Source of the DNA: Caloranaerobacter ferrireducens
Lineage (GTDB): Bacteria; Bacillota; Clostridia; Tissierellales; Thermohalobacteraceae
Length of the DNA: 64,000 bases
Assembly (NCBI RefSeq): GCF_001730685.1
Contig: NZ_MDJR01000001.1
Location: 868,001-932,000 of the forward strand
Direction: 5' to 3'
Below the pieces are notes generated by a model. The model was not told the DNA's origin, searched no databases, and saw only the letters and a program-made list of their open reading frames with translations. Every line of letters starts with the position of its first letter. Position 1 is the first letter of the stretch. Below are positions 1 to 9,092 of the stretch, piece after piece. A program made the translations under genes and the position numbers.

Positions 1-492
1 AAGTCCAATTAAAGTACCTATCATACCAAATGCAGGAGCATAACTACCCATAGCTTCAAAAATACTTTGTCCCTCTCCATGTCTTTCTTCAGTAAAAGAT
101 AGTTCTGTTTCTAATATATTTCTAACAAGCTCTGGATCAGTACCATCAACTATTAGAACAATTCCTTTTTTTAAAAACATATCCTCTACATTTTCTGCTG
201 CTTCTTCTAATGCAAGAAGTCCTTCTCTTCTAGCTATGTTAGCTAGCTTAATTATTTCATTTATAATTTCCGTTGGTGAAATATTTTTTGTCATAAATGC
301 ATTTTTTACAACTCTTAACGTTTTTAATACTTTAGACAGAGGATAACTAATAAAAGTAGCAGCTATAGTTCCTCCCAGAACTATAACTAAAGAAGGAATA
401 TCAATAAAAGTTTTTATACTACCTGATAGCGAAATTCCCCATACAATAAATACGATACCTGCTATAAAACCAATGGCAGTTGCTAAATCCAA
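1..492 (-). CDS. motA: MotA, flagellar stator proton channel subunit (3' end outside window)
   Basis: The first 164 codons are present and the rest runs off the left edge. The start is a TTG at 492, chosen because GAGGTG lies just upstream and no ATG is available; it begins directly after the flbD stop. The first ~55 residues form two membrane helices separated by a short loop (DLATAIGFIAG, then IPSLVIVLGGT). They are followed by the cytoplasmic domain with the MotA-typical GLLALEE stretch and then FGMIGTLIGL at the start of the third helix. MotA forms the stator with MotB and drives rotation by ion flow. Its place at the end of the flgE-flbD cluster is the usual one in Clostridia. Identification is firm for the part seen. 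Confidence 0.93.
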   Translation of the reverse strand, partial: MDLATAIGFIAGIVFIVWGISLSGSIKTFIDIPSLVIVLGGTIAATFISYPLSKVLKTLRVVKNAFMTKNISPTEIINEIIKLANIARREGLLALEEAAENVEDMFLKKGIVLIVDGTDPELVRNILETELSFTEERHGEGQSIFEAMGSYAPAFGMIGTLIGL

Positions 493-495
493 TAG

Positions 496-705
496 TTACA
501 CCTCATTTCCTATGTTTAATAAGCTTTTGTAAATTTCTCTTTTATAATTTATAACTTTATCTATTACTTCTTCTACTGTTTCTTTTACAACAATTTTTTT
601 ACCATTAGTTAATGTTACTATTGTATCAGGTGTTGCTTCAACAAATTCAATTAAATCACTATTCAAAACAAATTCCTTTCCATTTATCCTTTTCAATATT
701 ACCAT
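496..705 (-). CDS. flbD: FlbD family flagellar protein
   Basis: A 69-residue protein of the small Gram-positive FlbD (YlzI/SwrD) family. It opens with MVILKRINGKEFVLN and has a central TIVTLTNGKKIVV strand pair, both typical of the family, which is usually 65-75 residues. In Bacillus the homologue SwrD raises flagellar torque by acting on stator function; that is family knowledge. It sits between flgE and motA, with its stop next to the motA start, so the three are very probably co-transcribed. It is unrelated to the Caulobacter response regulator also named FlbD. Confidence 0.9.
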   Translation of the reverse strand: MVILKRINGKEFVLNSDLIEFVEATPDTIVTLTNGKKIVVKETVEEVIDKVINYKREIYKSLLNIGNEV

Positions 706-727
706 ACAATCATCTCCATCTACAAGT

Positions 728-757
728 ACTATTAGGGTAGAAATCTACCCTAATAGT
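728..757. repeat. Perfect 14-bp inverted repeat between flgE and flbD
   Basis: Two perfect 14-bp arms (ACTATTAGGGTAGA and its complement) are separated by only two bases and fill most of the gap between the flgE stop codon and flbD. The RNA would be a very stable hairpin. No T-run follows on the minus strand, so it is more likely an mRNA processing or stability element, or a partial attenuator, than a full terminator. Confidence 0.7.
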
Positions 758-2025
758 TACCTTTTCATATTAACTAGTTCTTGTAGCATTTCATCAGTTG
801 TAGTTATAACCCTTGAGTTTGCTTGGAAACCTCTTTGTGTTGTAATCATTTCTGTAAACTCCATTGATAAATCAACATTTGACATTTCAAGAACTCCTGG
901 ATTTATTGAACCAAAACCACTTGAGCTAGGTTTCCCAATCTGAGGTTCTCCTGAGTTTGGTGTGCTTTCAAAAAAGTTATTACCTACCTTTTGTAAACCC
1001 ATAGGATTGTCGAATTTAGCCAATACTAATTGCCCTAATGATTTCTTTTCACCATTTGTAAAACTTCCTGTAATTACTCCTGAAGCATCCACAGCAAAAC
1101 CAGTTAAAGAACCAGCACTTTTACCATACTGCCCATTCTGATCTGGAACATCAAATCCTTTTACATCATTTTCATTTGCAAATTGTGTGATTTTAGAAAA
1201 GTCTACTACTAATTTGTTATCAGAACTGCTTGGACCAAAATATGTATCTGTTCCAGAAAACTGTATTTCAAAAGTTTTAGTTGCACTATTTAAAAATCCA
1301 TTACTGTCAAAAGTTAACGTTTGTGTCGAACTTGTTGGTGCTGGAGAAATAGCATTGCCTGTAGCTAAATCTATTACATTAACAACATCTAAATCCCATT
1401 CGTTAGGATTGGCTGTTTTTGTAAATTTGAAATTAATCTTATATGAATTACCCAAACTATCCTTTACTATCGTATCTGTTAAAAATTCTTCATTAGCTTG
1501 CATTCTAGAATCTAAATTACCTACAAACTCAACAGTAGTAGATGCACTTGGTGGTGCTGTTTCTGAACGATTAATTTTTATAGGAGCATACTCCCCACTC
1601 TCGTTTATACCTAGTACTTTAAAACCATCAGGTGTTACTAAATAACCTTCTTTATCTAGAACGAAATTGCCTGCTCTTGTATAATAAATGTTTTCATATT
1701 TAGGATCATCAGTAACCATAAAAAATCCTTCTCCATCAATCATCAAATCAGTTGGATTATCCGTTCTTTGTGAGGCTCCTTTTGCAAAAATTGTATTAAT
1801 CGAACCAATTTTTAGCCCTAAACCTATTTGCTGTGGGTTTGTACCTCCTCTGCCAGCTTGAGGAGCTCCAGCGCCTTTTACAACTTGGCTGAAAACTTCT
1901 TGAAAAGTAACTTGTCCCCTTTTGTAACCTATTGTATTTACATTCGCTATATTATTACCAATTACATCCATTTTCAATTGGTGTACTCTTAATCCAGATA
2001 CACCTGAATACATCGATCTCATCAT
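757..2025 (-). CDS. flgE: FlgE, flagellar hook protein
   Basis: A 422-residue hook protein that forms the external universal joint between basal body and filament. The N-terminus (MYSGVSGL, GNNIANVNTIGYKR) is the rod/hook N-terminal domain. The middle has the FlgE D2-type region and repeated GEGFFMVTD/TRAGNFVLD elements of the F-G-F/E domain. The C-terminus (SNVDLSMEF, TTQRGFQANSRVI) is the standard coiled-coil closing segment. GGAGGT lies 8 bases before the tandem ATGATG start. The 2026-2098 spacer upstream carries a 7-bp stem (2051-2057 with 2070-2076). It follows fliK and flgD as in other clostridial flagellar operons. Confidence 0.96.
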   Translation of the reverse strand: MMRSMYSGVSGLRVHQLKMDVIGNNIANVNTIGYKRGQVTFQEVFSQVVKGAGAPQAGRGGTNPQQIGLGLKIGSINTIFAKGASQRTDNPTDLMIDGEGFFMVTDDPKYENIYYTRAGNFVLDKEGYLVTPDGFKVLGINESGEYAPIKINRSETAPPSASTTVEFVGNLDSRMQANEEFLTDTIVKDSLGNSYKINFKFTKTANPNEWDLDVVNVIDLATGNAISPAPTSSTQTLTFDSNGFLNSATKTFEIQFSGTDTYFGPSSSDNKLVVDFSKITQFANENDVKGFDVPDQNGQYGKSAGSLTGFAVDASGVITGSFTNGEKKSLGQLVLAKFDNPMGLQKVGNNFFESTPNSGEPQIGKPSSSGFGSINPGVLEMSNVDLSMEFTEMITTQRGFQANSRVITTTDEMLQELVNMKR

Positions 2026-2098
2026 AATTAAAAACCTCCTTTGTTTTTCATTATGCCCTCTGTCAGTCAGGCATAAATAGCTTCCTGAATAGGTCCAG

Positions 2099-2482
2099 CT
2101 ATATGATCACAGCTCCATCAATATTTGTAAACACATTCTCTTTTAACTGCTCATGAGTTACAGTTGTAATAACAGTTCTATTCTTAATACTTATTATAAA
2201 AGCTGTATTTTTAAAAAGAATTAAAGCTTCCTTGACGCCTTTACTCTCTGCTTTACTAACAGCATTTTCTATATTCTTCAAATCTTCTTTATTAAGCTTT
2301 ATATTTCTTAGCTCCATTCTCTCAATTGCATGTTTTGAAAATTTCAATTGACTACTTTTTTTTTCAAGCCTTCTTAATATATCATCAAAACTGCAGTTTT
2401 GCTTTACATTTATTTCTTTTTTTATATAACCATTAGAATTAATTCTGTTTTTTATTATTATATTTTCATAAGAAACGCTCAT
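2099..2482 (-). CDS. Flagellar operon protein (TIGR02530 type)
   Basis: A 127-residue cytoplasmic protein with no signal peptide. The core motif FSKHAIERMELRNIKL, followed by a helix and a strand pair (TAFIISIKNRTVITTV), is that of the small TIGR02530 flagellar operon family, found between flgD and flgE in Firmicutes. Function is not established; a role in hook assembly is inferred only from constant gene position. It lies between flgD and flgE with short gaps and is part of the same transcript. Confidence 0.8.
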   Translation of the reverse strand: MSVSYENIIIKNRINSNGYIKKEINVKQNCSFDDILRRLEKKSSQLKFSKHAIERMELRNIKLNKEDLKNIENAVSKAESKGVKEALILFKNTAFIISIKNRTVITTVTHEQLKENVFTNIDGAVII

Positions 2483-2528
2483 CTATATCACTCCAGATTT
2501 GTATTACTAAAATCATGATACTTTTCAT

Positions 2529-2912
2529 TTATATTCCTTTCATAGAATTCAAAACTGCTTTAATTTCCAATAGCTTTTCAGCGTTTTCTTTTTGAAAACC
2601 GTCAACTAAGTTTTTAATTTCCTTTTGATAACTGTTAAAATCTTTAATCTCTTCTAATATATTTTTTTGCGACTTCTGCAAGTTCTCATCTAATGTTTGT
2701 ATTTTCTCTAACGTACTAAATTGAGCCATTTGGGAGATAAATTCTTTATCATCAATAGGATTTAATGGATCTTGATTTTTTAACTGTGTTACTAATAATT
2801 TTAAAAAAGAATCTTTACCTAAAGTACTATTGTTTGTATCAGCTTTAGAAGACTTTGAATTATCATTTGTAATACTATAAAATTTCTGATTGTTAACCTC
2901 ATTAATACTCAT
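2529..2912 (-). CDS. flgD: FlgD, hook-capping scaffold (short Gram-positive form)
   Basis: 127 residues. The FlgD N-terminal signature [19 protein letters not shown] is followed by [18 protein letters not shown] and a long helix. FlgD caps the growing hook so that FlgE subunits can polymerise. The protein stops after the N-terminal domain and lacks the Ig-like/tudor part of the ~220-residue proteobacterial protein; short forms are usual in Bacillus and Clostridia. It is preceded by fliK, which sets hook length. Confidence 0.92.
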   Translation of the reverse strand: MSINEVNNQKFYSITNDNSKSSKADTNNSTLGKDSFLKLLVTQLKNQDPLNPIDDKEFISQMAQFSTLEKIQTLDENLQKSQKNILEEIKDFNSYQKEIKNLVDGFQKENAEKLLEIKAVLNSMKGI

Positions 2913-2925
2913 TAAATTATCACCT

Positions 2926-4326
2926 CTATGCTTTTAAATCAATACTACTATCTATGAGACTATTTAATATTTCATTACTATATAAGAATTCTTCCTCAAC
3001 ATCCTGATTTATCAATTGACTTCCCTTTTGATTCATGAAATAATTTCTGTTATAACCAGATTGTGAATTGTAATTATCAAAATTTGCACTTTGTCCAACA
3101 TCTATACTAAATTCATAAATCTCTAATCCCTGTTCTTTTAGATTGTCTTTTAAAACATCTAAATTTGCTTCTATTACTTGTTTTACCTGATAATTTTCCA
3201 CAATAATTCGAGCTAAAACTAAATTTTCTTTAGTTGTAATCTTTAAAAATAAATTTCCTAAAACTTCTGGTTTTAACTTAATTCTTATTTCTGGATTTGT
3301 TTTTTCATTATTTAAACTCAGTTTTTCAATAATCTGTTTCATCAACATATTCTTGTCTATGTTCTGTAATAAAGTTTTTTCATTAGTTAAATTACTCTCA
3401 TAGTTATTTAAAATATTTTCTTTAACAACGTTAAACTTTTCAATTAAATTGTTTGTTTGGTTATTTACTGTTAAAATTCTTTCATTTTTACTGCCTAAAA
3501 GATTATTTTCTTTTATTTCATCTTCTATTAAATCTACATTTTTTGTAAGCAACTTGTAATGCTCATTTTTTATATTACCAACTAATCTTATTTCTCTACT
3601 TTCTTTGTTTTCGCTATTTTTTTTGTATGCATTAAGCTTCTTTATATTATTTCCCTTGCTTATAACTCCTTTAATAAACTTAAAATTCTCACTTTGTTCA
3701 TTTTTACTCAATAAGTCATCTACTAAATAATTTAATTTGCTTAAAAACTTACTAAGCTCCTGATTCATTTTTATCTCTTTATTTTCTTCATATGTTTGTA
3801 TTAGAGTTATTACTTGATTTGTTAATCTAATAATATTTTTTTCTAACTTTAGATTTAAAACATTCTGTTCCTTAATACTCTCAAGCTGAATCAATAAACT
3901 TTTAAAATCGTTATTTAATTTAGAACTTTCTTGATTTGATAAAATTCTGCTAATATCAGCTATTATCTCTTCAATACTTTCTAACATTAAATTCATATTG
4001 ATTCTTTCATCAACAAGTTCAATATTTTCTTTTTCATCATCAGAGATAACTTTACTTTTTTGTATTTCTTCACAATTAGTAGCTTTTCTTTGCAAATTAA
4101 CCTTTTCTTTTTTTTGTTCCTTATTTTTACTGTAATTTCTAATCGAAATAACTTGTCTATCTTTAACTTCTTTAATCTCATTATTATTTAACTTATCACT
4201 TAATACATTTTCAAAATAACTATTCTTTGGCTTCTCTTTTAAATTACACTTTGTATCTACTTTAAAATTATCATTAATAAAAGTCATTTCAGCAATATTA
4301 TTCACAAGCTCACCTCCTTTCATCAT
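2926..4326 (-). CDS. fliK: FliK-like hook-length control protein
   Basis: A 466-residue, very Lys/Asn/Glu-rich protein. The first ~320 residues are low complexity and poorly conserved, as expected for the molecular ruler. Residues ~345-420 form the FliK C-terminal domain ([13 protein letters not shown], then [18 protein letters not shown]), which switches export specificity through FlhB. It is exported by the flagellar type III system and therefore lacks a Sec signal. It overlaps the preceding MotE-like gene by 4 bases and is followed by flgD. Assignment rests on the C-terminal domain and position. Confidence 0.88.
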   Translation of the reverse strand: MMKGGELVNNIAEMTFINDNFKVDTKCNLKEKPKNSYFENVLSDKLNNNEIKEVKDRQVISIRNYSKNKEQKKEKVNLQRKATNCEEIQKSKVISDDEKENIELVDERINMNLMLESIEEIIADISRILSNQESSKLNNDFKSLLIQLESIKEQNVLNLKLEKNIIRLTNQVITLIQTYEENKEIKMNQELSKFLSKLNYLVDDLLSKNEQSENFKFIKGVISKGNNIKKLNAYKKNSENKESREIRLVGNIKNEHYKLLTKNVDLIEDEIKENNLLGSKNERILTVNNQTNNLIEKFNVVKENILNNYESNLTNEKTLLQNIDKNMLMKQIIEKLSLNNEKTNPEIRIKLKPEVLGNLFLKITTKENLVLARIIVENYQVKQVIEANLDVLKDNLKEQGLEIYEFSIDVGQSANFDNYNSQSGYNRNYFMNQKGSQLINQDVEEEFLYSNEILNSLIDSSIDLKA

Positions 4327-5561
4327 TGTAAAGCTAACTTCCTAGTAATCTCTGCTGCCTTTCTATCATTTAAATTTTTTAGCACTTCTGACACTGTCGT
4401 TTTTTTCAACCTTCTTAATATATCTATAGCTAATTTTGAATCAGAAACAGTATAGTAACTTATAGAGTCTATTTTAAGTGCTGTTAATTCTTTATCATTT
4501 ACAATTAATTTTTCAATAATATTAGCGACATCTTTAGCATCCATTTTTTCGTAAATCAAAACTAAATTATTTAATTTTTCTTCATACTCTTTTATGTAAT
4601 CAATAATTTGGCTTAATTTGATTGTAATATTTTCTTTTGACCCTGTCAGTAGTTCTTCATGTCTAATATTATAAAACAGCTCTTCAACAAAATCTTTATC
4701 TCCCGAATATTTAAGAATATCTGCTGCTTTTTCTAAAGATAAATTAATATATATTTTAGCTAAATCGCTAATTGAATATTTTTCTGTATTTCCTAAAATC
4801 TTGTAAGCTTCATATGAATTCTTTCCTTCATAAATTTTTGCTAGATTCTTAAACTCTTCATATTTCATCTCTTTTTCTAGTAAATAAGATTTTAATATAT
4901 ACATTTTATCTTTATCAATTGATGACAACTTAGATAATATTAATTTTCTTTCATCATCCCCTAAATAATATAGTATCTCTACTACTTTCTTATCATCCAT
5001 ATTATTAATTATATAAGCGACTTTATCTTGTTCATCTGTACTACTATTAATTTTCTCCTTAATTTCTTTTAAAGCTAAATAACTATCCATTTTCTGAAGT
5101 CTTTCTGCTTCTTTTTTTATATTATCTTGCTCTTCTTTTTGTATTTCATCATACAATGAAAAAAGTAAATCTTTTCTTAATTCCATATCCCTAATCAATT
5201 TAATTATATCTACTGTTTTACTTGGATATTTACTATTCATCAATTTTACAATCTCGTTGTAAAGTTTATTATCATCTTTTTTTATAATATACAATTTATC
5301 TGCTGCACTATTTATATCAATCTTATTAAAATACTCGATAAGAAACATTTTTTTAGCTTCAATTTCTTCTTCCGTCGGATAGCTACTGAAATATTCTCCT
5401 ACAAAACCAGGAGCATCTTTTAACTGATTATTAACTAATGTTCTAAAGGAATCAACTTTATAATAGATTGTTGCAAAAACCCCAATTGGTATAGTCAATA
5501 TTAAAAATATAACAATAACAATTGTAATAATTTTATTACCACTGTTTTTTTCTTTTGTCAT
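4323..5561 (-). CDS. MotE-like (MgtE N-domain) flagellar membrane protein
   Basis: 412 residues. One N-terminal membrane helix (about residues 11-33) is followed by a long helical region made of MgtE-N-type superhelical repeats, such as VAYIINNMDDKKVVEILYYL and the closing ILRRLKKTTVSEVLKNL. Proteins of this kind between fliJ and fliK are classed as MotE/YlxF family and are thought to act as a periplasm-facing stator or chaperone factor. It lies 12 bases after fliJ and overlaps fliK by 4 bases. The family usually has ~200-300 residues, so this copy is long because it carries extra repeats. Confidence 0.75.
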   Translation of the reverse strand: MTKEKNSGNKIITIVIVIFLILTIPIGVFATIYYKVDSFRTLVNNQLKDAPGFVGEYFSSYPTEEEIEAKKMFLIEYFNKIDINSAADKLYIIKKDDNKLYNEIVKLMNSKYPSKTVDIIKLIRDMELRKDLLFSLYDEIQKEEQDNIKKEAERLQKMDSYLALKEIKEKINSSTDEQDKVAYIINNMDDKKVVEILYYLGDDERKLILSKLSSIDKDKMYILKSYLLEKEMKYEEFKNLAKIYEGKNSYEAYKILGNTEKYSISDLAKIYINLSLEKAADILKYSGDKDFVEELFYNIRHEELLTGSKENITIKLSQIIDYIKEYEEKLNNLVLIYEKMDAKDVANIIEKLIVNDKELTALKIDSISYYTVSDSKLAIDILRRLKKTTVSEVLKNLNDRKAAEITRKLALQ

Positions 5562-5573
5562 AATAAACCCCCG

Positions 5574-6023
5574 TTAATTTTTACTGTTTCTGAAGTTTAC
5601 AATTTCATCTATTAAGTTATCTTCTTCTTTTTTTATTTCATAAGTAAACTCATTGTAATGCTTTTCCTTGATCTTTTCCATTATCTTTTTTTCTTTTAAA
5701 GCTTCTAAAAAAACTTTTTTCTTGCTGTCCATTATATCCCTAGCATTATCAACCCTGATTTCTTGCTTTTCTATTTCCTTATTAATATAGTTCATTATCG
5801 TATTGTAGTTTTTTAAATCAAATATAGTTATATTTTTCATGTTTCTATTTCTCATAGCTAATTCTTTCTTTTGGTAATTAATTAATTTTTTAAGTTTATT
5901 TTCTTCTATATTTAAATTCTCTTTTGCTTTGTTATAATCGGCTAATTTTAAGCTTTCCATAGTCTCCTTGTACTCTAAAATCTTCTGAAATTTAAACTTA
6001 AATCTACTTTGCACCCAAACCAC
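5574..6023 (-). CDS. fliJ: FliJ, flagellar export chaperone
   Basis: 149 residues, almost wholly predicted coiled coil (KFKFQKILEYKETMES, then long E/K-rich heptads). This matches FliJ in length and pattern. FliJ sits in the FliI hexamer and escorts chaperones to the export gate. The start is a GTG at 6023, three bases after the fliI stop; an in-frame GTG three codons on is an alternative and the ribosome site is weak. Flanked by fliI and the MotE-like gene. Confidence 0.85.
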   Translation of the reverse strand: MVWVQSRFKFKFQKILEYKETMESLKLADYNKAKENLNIEENKLKKLINYQKKELAMRNRNMKNITIFDLKNYNTIMNYINKEIEKQEIRVDNARDIMDSKKKVFLEALKEKKIMEKIKEKHYNEFTYEIKKEEDNLIDEIVNFRNSKN

Positions 6024-6026
6024 ATC

Positions 6027-7346
6027 CTATATCTCTGATACGATATCTTTCATCATTTCTAATGTTTCTTCTAATGTATATTTGCCCATTATATTTTGTT
6101 TTAGAAAACCATTAATCTTTTCTATGACATTAATAGCAATGTCAATTTTTTTATTTGTACCTTGTTTATAAGCACCAATATTTATTAAATCCTCCGCTTC
6201 CTTATAAGTTGATATTATATCCTTTATTTTATTAGCAAGGTCTATATGTTCTTGGTCGCATATATTAGGCATCACTCTGCTAATACTTGCTAACACATCG
6301 ATTGCAGGATAGTGATTTTGATTTGCTAATTTTCTTGATAAAACTATATGTCCATCCAATATTCCTCTTACAGTATCAGTTATTGGTTCATTTAAGTCAT
6401 CTCCATCAACTAAAACCGTGTATAAAGCCGTAATTGTTCCTTTATCTGATGTCCCTGCTCTTTCTAAAAGTTTAGGTAGTAATGCAAAAACTGATGGTGT
6501 ATACCCTCTTGTAACTGGTGGTTCGCCAACAGCTAGACCAACTTCTCTCTGTGCCATTGCAAATCTAGTTAGCGAATCCATTAAAAGCATTACATTTTTA
6601 CCTTGATCTCTAAAATATTCAGCTATTGCTGTCGCTAGAAAAGCTCCTTTCATCCTAACAAGAGCAGGTTTATCAGATGTAGCAACTACAACAACAGATT
6701 TTTTTAATCCTTCTTCTTTTAAATCATTTTCTATAAATTCCCTTACTTCTCTACCTCTTTCACCTATAAGTGCAATTACATTAACATCCGCTTTTACATT
6801 TCTTGCAATCATTCCCAATGTAGTACTTTTACCAACCCCACTTCCTGCAAAAATGCCTATTCTTTGCCCTTTCCCGCAAGTTAATAATCCATCTATCGCT
6901 TTTATCCCTAATGGTAAAATTTCTCTTATTTTCTTTCTTTGCAGAGGATTTGGCGGACTATTCATAACTGAATAGGCTCTACAATTGCTTATCGGTCCTT
7001 TACCATCAATCGGTTCACCTAATCCATCTAAAACCCGTCCAATCAACTCTTCACTAACATTAACTTTTAAAGAATTTCCTGTTGATACAACAGTACTACC
7101 TGGCCCTATTCCCTCCATATCTCCTAAAGGCATTAATAGAACCTTGTCTTCCTTAAAACCAACCACTTCAGCTGGTAAAGCAAGTTTACTGCTAAAAGGA
7201 TATATATAACATAGTTCTCCTATACTAGCTTGTGGACCATTTGATTCAATTGTAAGACCGATAACTTTAGTTACTTTCCCATAGTACTTAATTAATTTAA
7301 CATTATTAACTGCATCTACGTACTTTTTTATATCTATTACTTCCAT
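6027..7346 (-). CDS. fliI: FliI, flagellum-specific ATPase
   Basis: 439 residues from the ATG at 7346 (preceded by GAGTGA), which gives the expected MEVIDIKKY opening; a longer frame exists to 7355. It shows the Walker A motif GSGVGKST, Walker B LLMDSLTRFAMAQREVG and the P-x-R-G-Y-TPSVFALLPKLLERAG signature region of type III export ATPases. It powers export of flagellar subunits, bound by FliH and FliJ. It overlaps the fliH stop region and precedes fliJ, as in Bacillus. Confidence 0.96.
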   Translation of the reverse strand: MEVIDIKKYVDAVNNVKLIKYYGKVTKVIGLTIESNGPQASIGELCYIYPFSSKLALPAEVVGFKEDKVLLMPLGDMEGIGPGSTVVSTGNSLKVNVSEELIGRVLDGLGEPIDGKGPISNCRAYSVMNSPPNPLQRKKIREILPLGIKAIDGLLTCGKGQRIGIFAGSGVGKSTTLGMIARNVKADVNVIALIGERGREVREFIENDLKEEGLKKSVVVVATSDKPALVRMKGAFLATAIAEYFRDQGKNVMLLMDSLTRFAMAQREVGLAVGEPPVTRGYTPSVFALLPKLLERAGTSDKGTITALYTVLVDGDDLNEPITDTVRGILDGHIVLSRKLANQNHYPAIDVLASISRVMPNICDQEHIDLANKIKDIISTYKEAEDLINIGAYKQGTNKKIDIAINVIEKINGFLKQNIMGKYTLEETLEMMKDIVSEI

Positions 7347-7351
7347 ACATA

Positions 7352-8080
7352 TCACTCACTATTTAAAATATCTTTTAAAGTTTTTTTCATTGCTTCAATT
7401 TGAGTTTTTATACTAACATCTACACAACCTCTTTCAGTCTCTATAACACAGCCACCTTTTTCTAAACTATTATCAATTTTCACTTCAATATCTTCGACCA
7501 AGCTTGCTTCTGCCAATAACCTTTCTTTAGCAAGCTCAACAATATCATAGTCATCTTTAGAAATCCTAATAATAACTTTATCGCTAACTAATAAACTTTC
7601 TAAACCTTTTAATATAATTGATATAATAACCTCTTTATCATCATCCAATTTCTGGTTAATTATTTTTTCGCTTATGTTAATTACTAGTTCTATGATATCT
7701 TTTTCTAATTGCTTCAAACATAAAGCCTTTTCTTGTAGGTATTCTCTTTTTACACTATTTGCTTCTTTGATGATTTTTTCAGCTTCTATACAACCCTCTT
7801 CATAACCTTTTTTATATCCCTCTTCATACCCCTTTTGTTTTGATTCTTCAATTATCAGCCGAGATTTTTGATACATTCTTTCCATTATAATATCTGCATT
7901 TTCTCTTGCTTCATTAAGAATTGTTTCTGCTTCTATTTTAGCTTTATTTATAATTTCATCATGTTTTTCCCAAGCATCTTTTATAATTTTTTCAATATTA
8001 TCTTTACTATCAGTTTTTACGTTATCATTTGTAATAGATGTTTCTACAATCACTTGATACGATTTAATAACATTAGACAA
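7352..8080 (-). CDS. fliH: FliH, flagellar export ATPase regulator
   Basis: 242 residues. The central region is a long coiled coil that includes a glycine-patterned stretch (GYEEGYKKGYEEG), the hallmark of FliH, followed by a V-ATPase-E-like C-terminal domain. It binds FliI and links it to the C-ring. It overlaps fliG by 8 bases and abuts fliI, so translational coupling is likely. Confidence 0.9.
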   Translation of the reverse strand: MSNVIKSYQVIVETSITNDNVKTDSKDNIEKIIKDAWEKHDEIINKAKIEAETILNEARENADIIMERMYQKSRLIIEESKQKGYEEGYKKGYEEGCIEAEKIIKEANSVKREYLQEKALCLKQLEKDIIELVINISEKIINQKLDDDKEVIISIILKGLESLLVSDKVIIRISKDDYDIVELAKERLLAEASLVEDIEVKIDNSLEKGGCVIETERGCVDVSIKTQIEAMKKTLKDILNSE

Positions 8081-9080
8081 CTATCTCGTCCCCTCCTCTT
8101 GGAGTAACTATTTCGCCTTCTTCTTCAAGTTTTCTTATAACATTAACAATATTCTGTTGAGCTTCTTCTATATCTTTTAGTCGAACAGGACCCATAAATT
8201 CCATATCTTCTTTTATCATTTCTGCTAAACGTTTAGACATATTTGCAAAAATAACCTGTTTAACTTCTTCACTCGCAGATTTAAGAGCAATTGCCCATTG
8301 ATTATTATCAATTTCTCTAATAATCCTTTGTATCGATCTACTATCTAAAGTTACAATATCTTCAAATACAAACATTCTTCTTCTTATCTCTTCACTTAAT
8401 TCAGCATCTTGTGTTTCTAACTCTTCCATGATATGTTTCTCAGTTCCACGATCAACAGTATTAAGTATAGATACTATTGTTTCAATTCCACCTACACTTG
8501 TATAGTCTTGAGTAACTAGGTTTGAGAATTTATTTTCTAACACTCTTTCTATTTCCTTAATTATGTCAGGTGATGTTCTATCCATTATTGCAATTCTTTT
8601 TGCTACTTCAGCTTGTTTATCTTGAGGTAAATTTGACAAAATTTGTCCTGCTTGACTAGGTTTAAGATATGACAATATCAAAGCTATAGTCTGAGGATGC
8701 TCATTCTGTATATAATTTAGTAATTGATTAGGATCTGCCTTTCTAATAAACTCAAAGGGTCTTACTTGTAATGAAGCCGTTAATTTATTAATTATATCAA
8801 TTGCTTTTTGGGAACCTAAAGCTCTTTCTAGAACATCCTTAGCATAATTGATTCCACCTTCAGATATATACTCTTGAGCTAAACATAATTGATAAAAATC
8901 CTCTAACACTTTTTCCTTTTCCTCAGGAGAAACCATTCTAATATTTGCAATTTCTAAAGTAAGTTCTTCAATTTCTTCATCGTTTAGATGTTTGAATATT
9001 TCAGCTGATTTTTGTGGTCCTAAAGTTATCAATAATATTGCAGCTTTCTCTTTTCCAGTAAGTTGCTGTAATTTAGACAT
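8073..9080 (-). CDS. fliG: FliG, flagellar motor switch protein
   Basis: 335 residues, normal length. It has an N-terminal domain (TGKEKAAILLITLGP) that binds FliF, a middle domain with the EHPQ motif (NEHPQTIALILSYL, near residue 130), and a C-terminal charged torque helix domain (FEDIVTLDSRSIQRIIREID). FliG forms the rotor ring that meets MotA. GGAGG precedes the ATG. Flanked by fliF and fliH. Confidence 0.97.
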   Translation of the reverse strand: MSKLQQLTGKEKAAILLITLGPQKSAEIFKHLNDEEIEELTLEIANIRMVSPEEKEKVLEDFYQLCLAQEYISEGGINYAKDVLERALGSQKAIDIINKLTASLQVRPFEFIRKADPNQLLNYIQNEHPQTIALILSYLKPSQAGQILSNLPQDKQAEVAKRIAIMDRTSPDIIKEIERVLENKFSNLVTQDYTSVGGIETIVSILNTVDRGTEKHIMEELETQDAELSEEIRRRMFVFEDIVTLDSRSIQRIIREIDNNQWAIALKSASEEVKQVIFANMSKRLAEMIKEDMEFMGPVRLKDIEEAQQNIVNVIRKLEEEGEIVTPRGGDEIVV

Positions 9081-9092
9081 GGTTCTCCCTCC

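Noticed and set aside
3993-4181. A Lys-rich 62-codon frame inside fliK
   Set aside because: Shadow of AT-rich fliK coding in another frame, no start signals.
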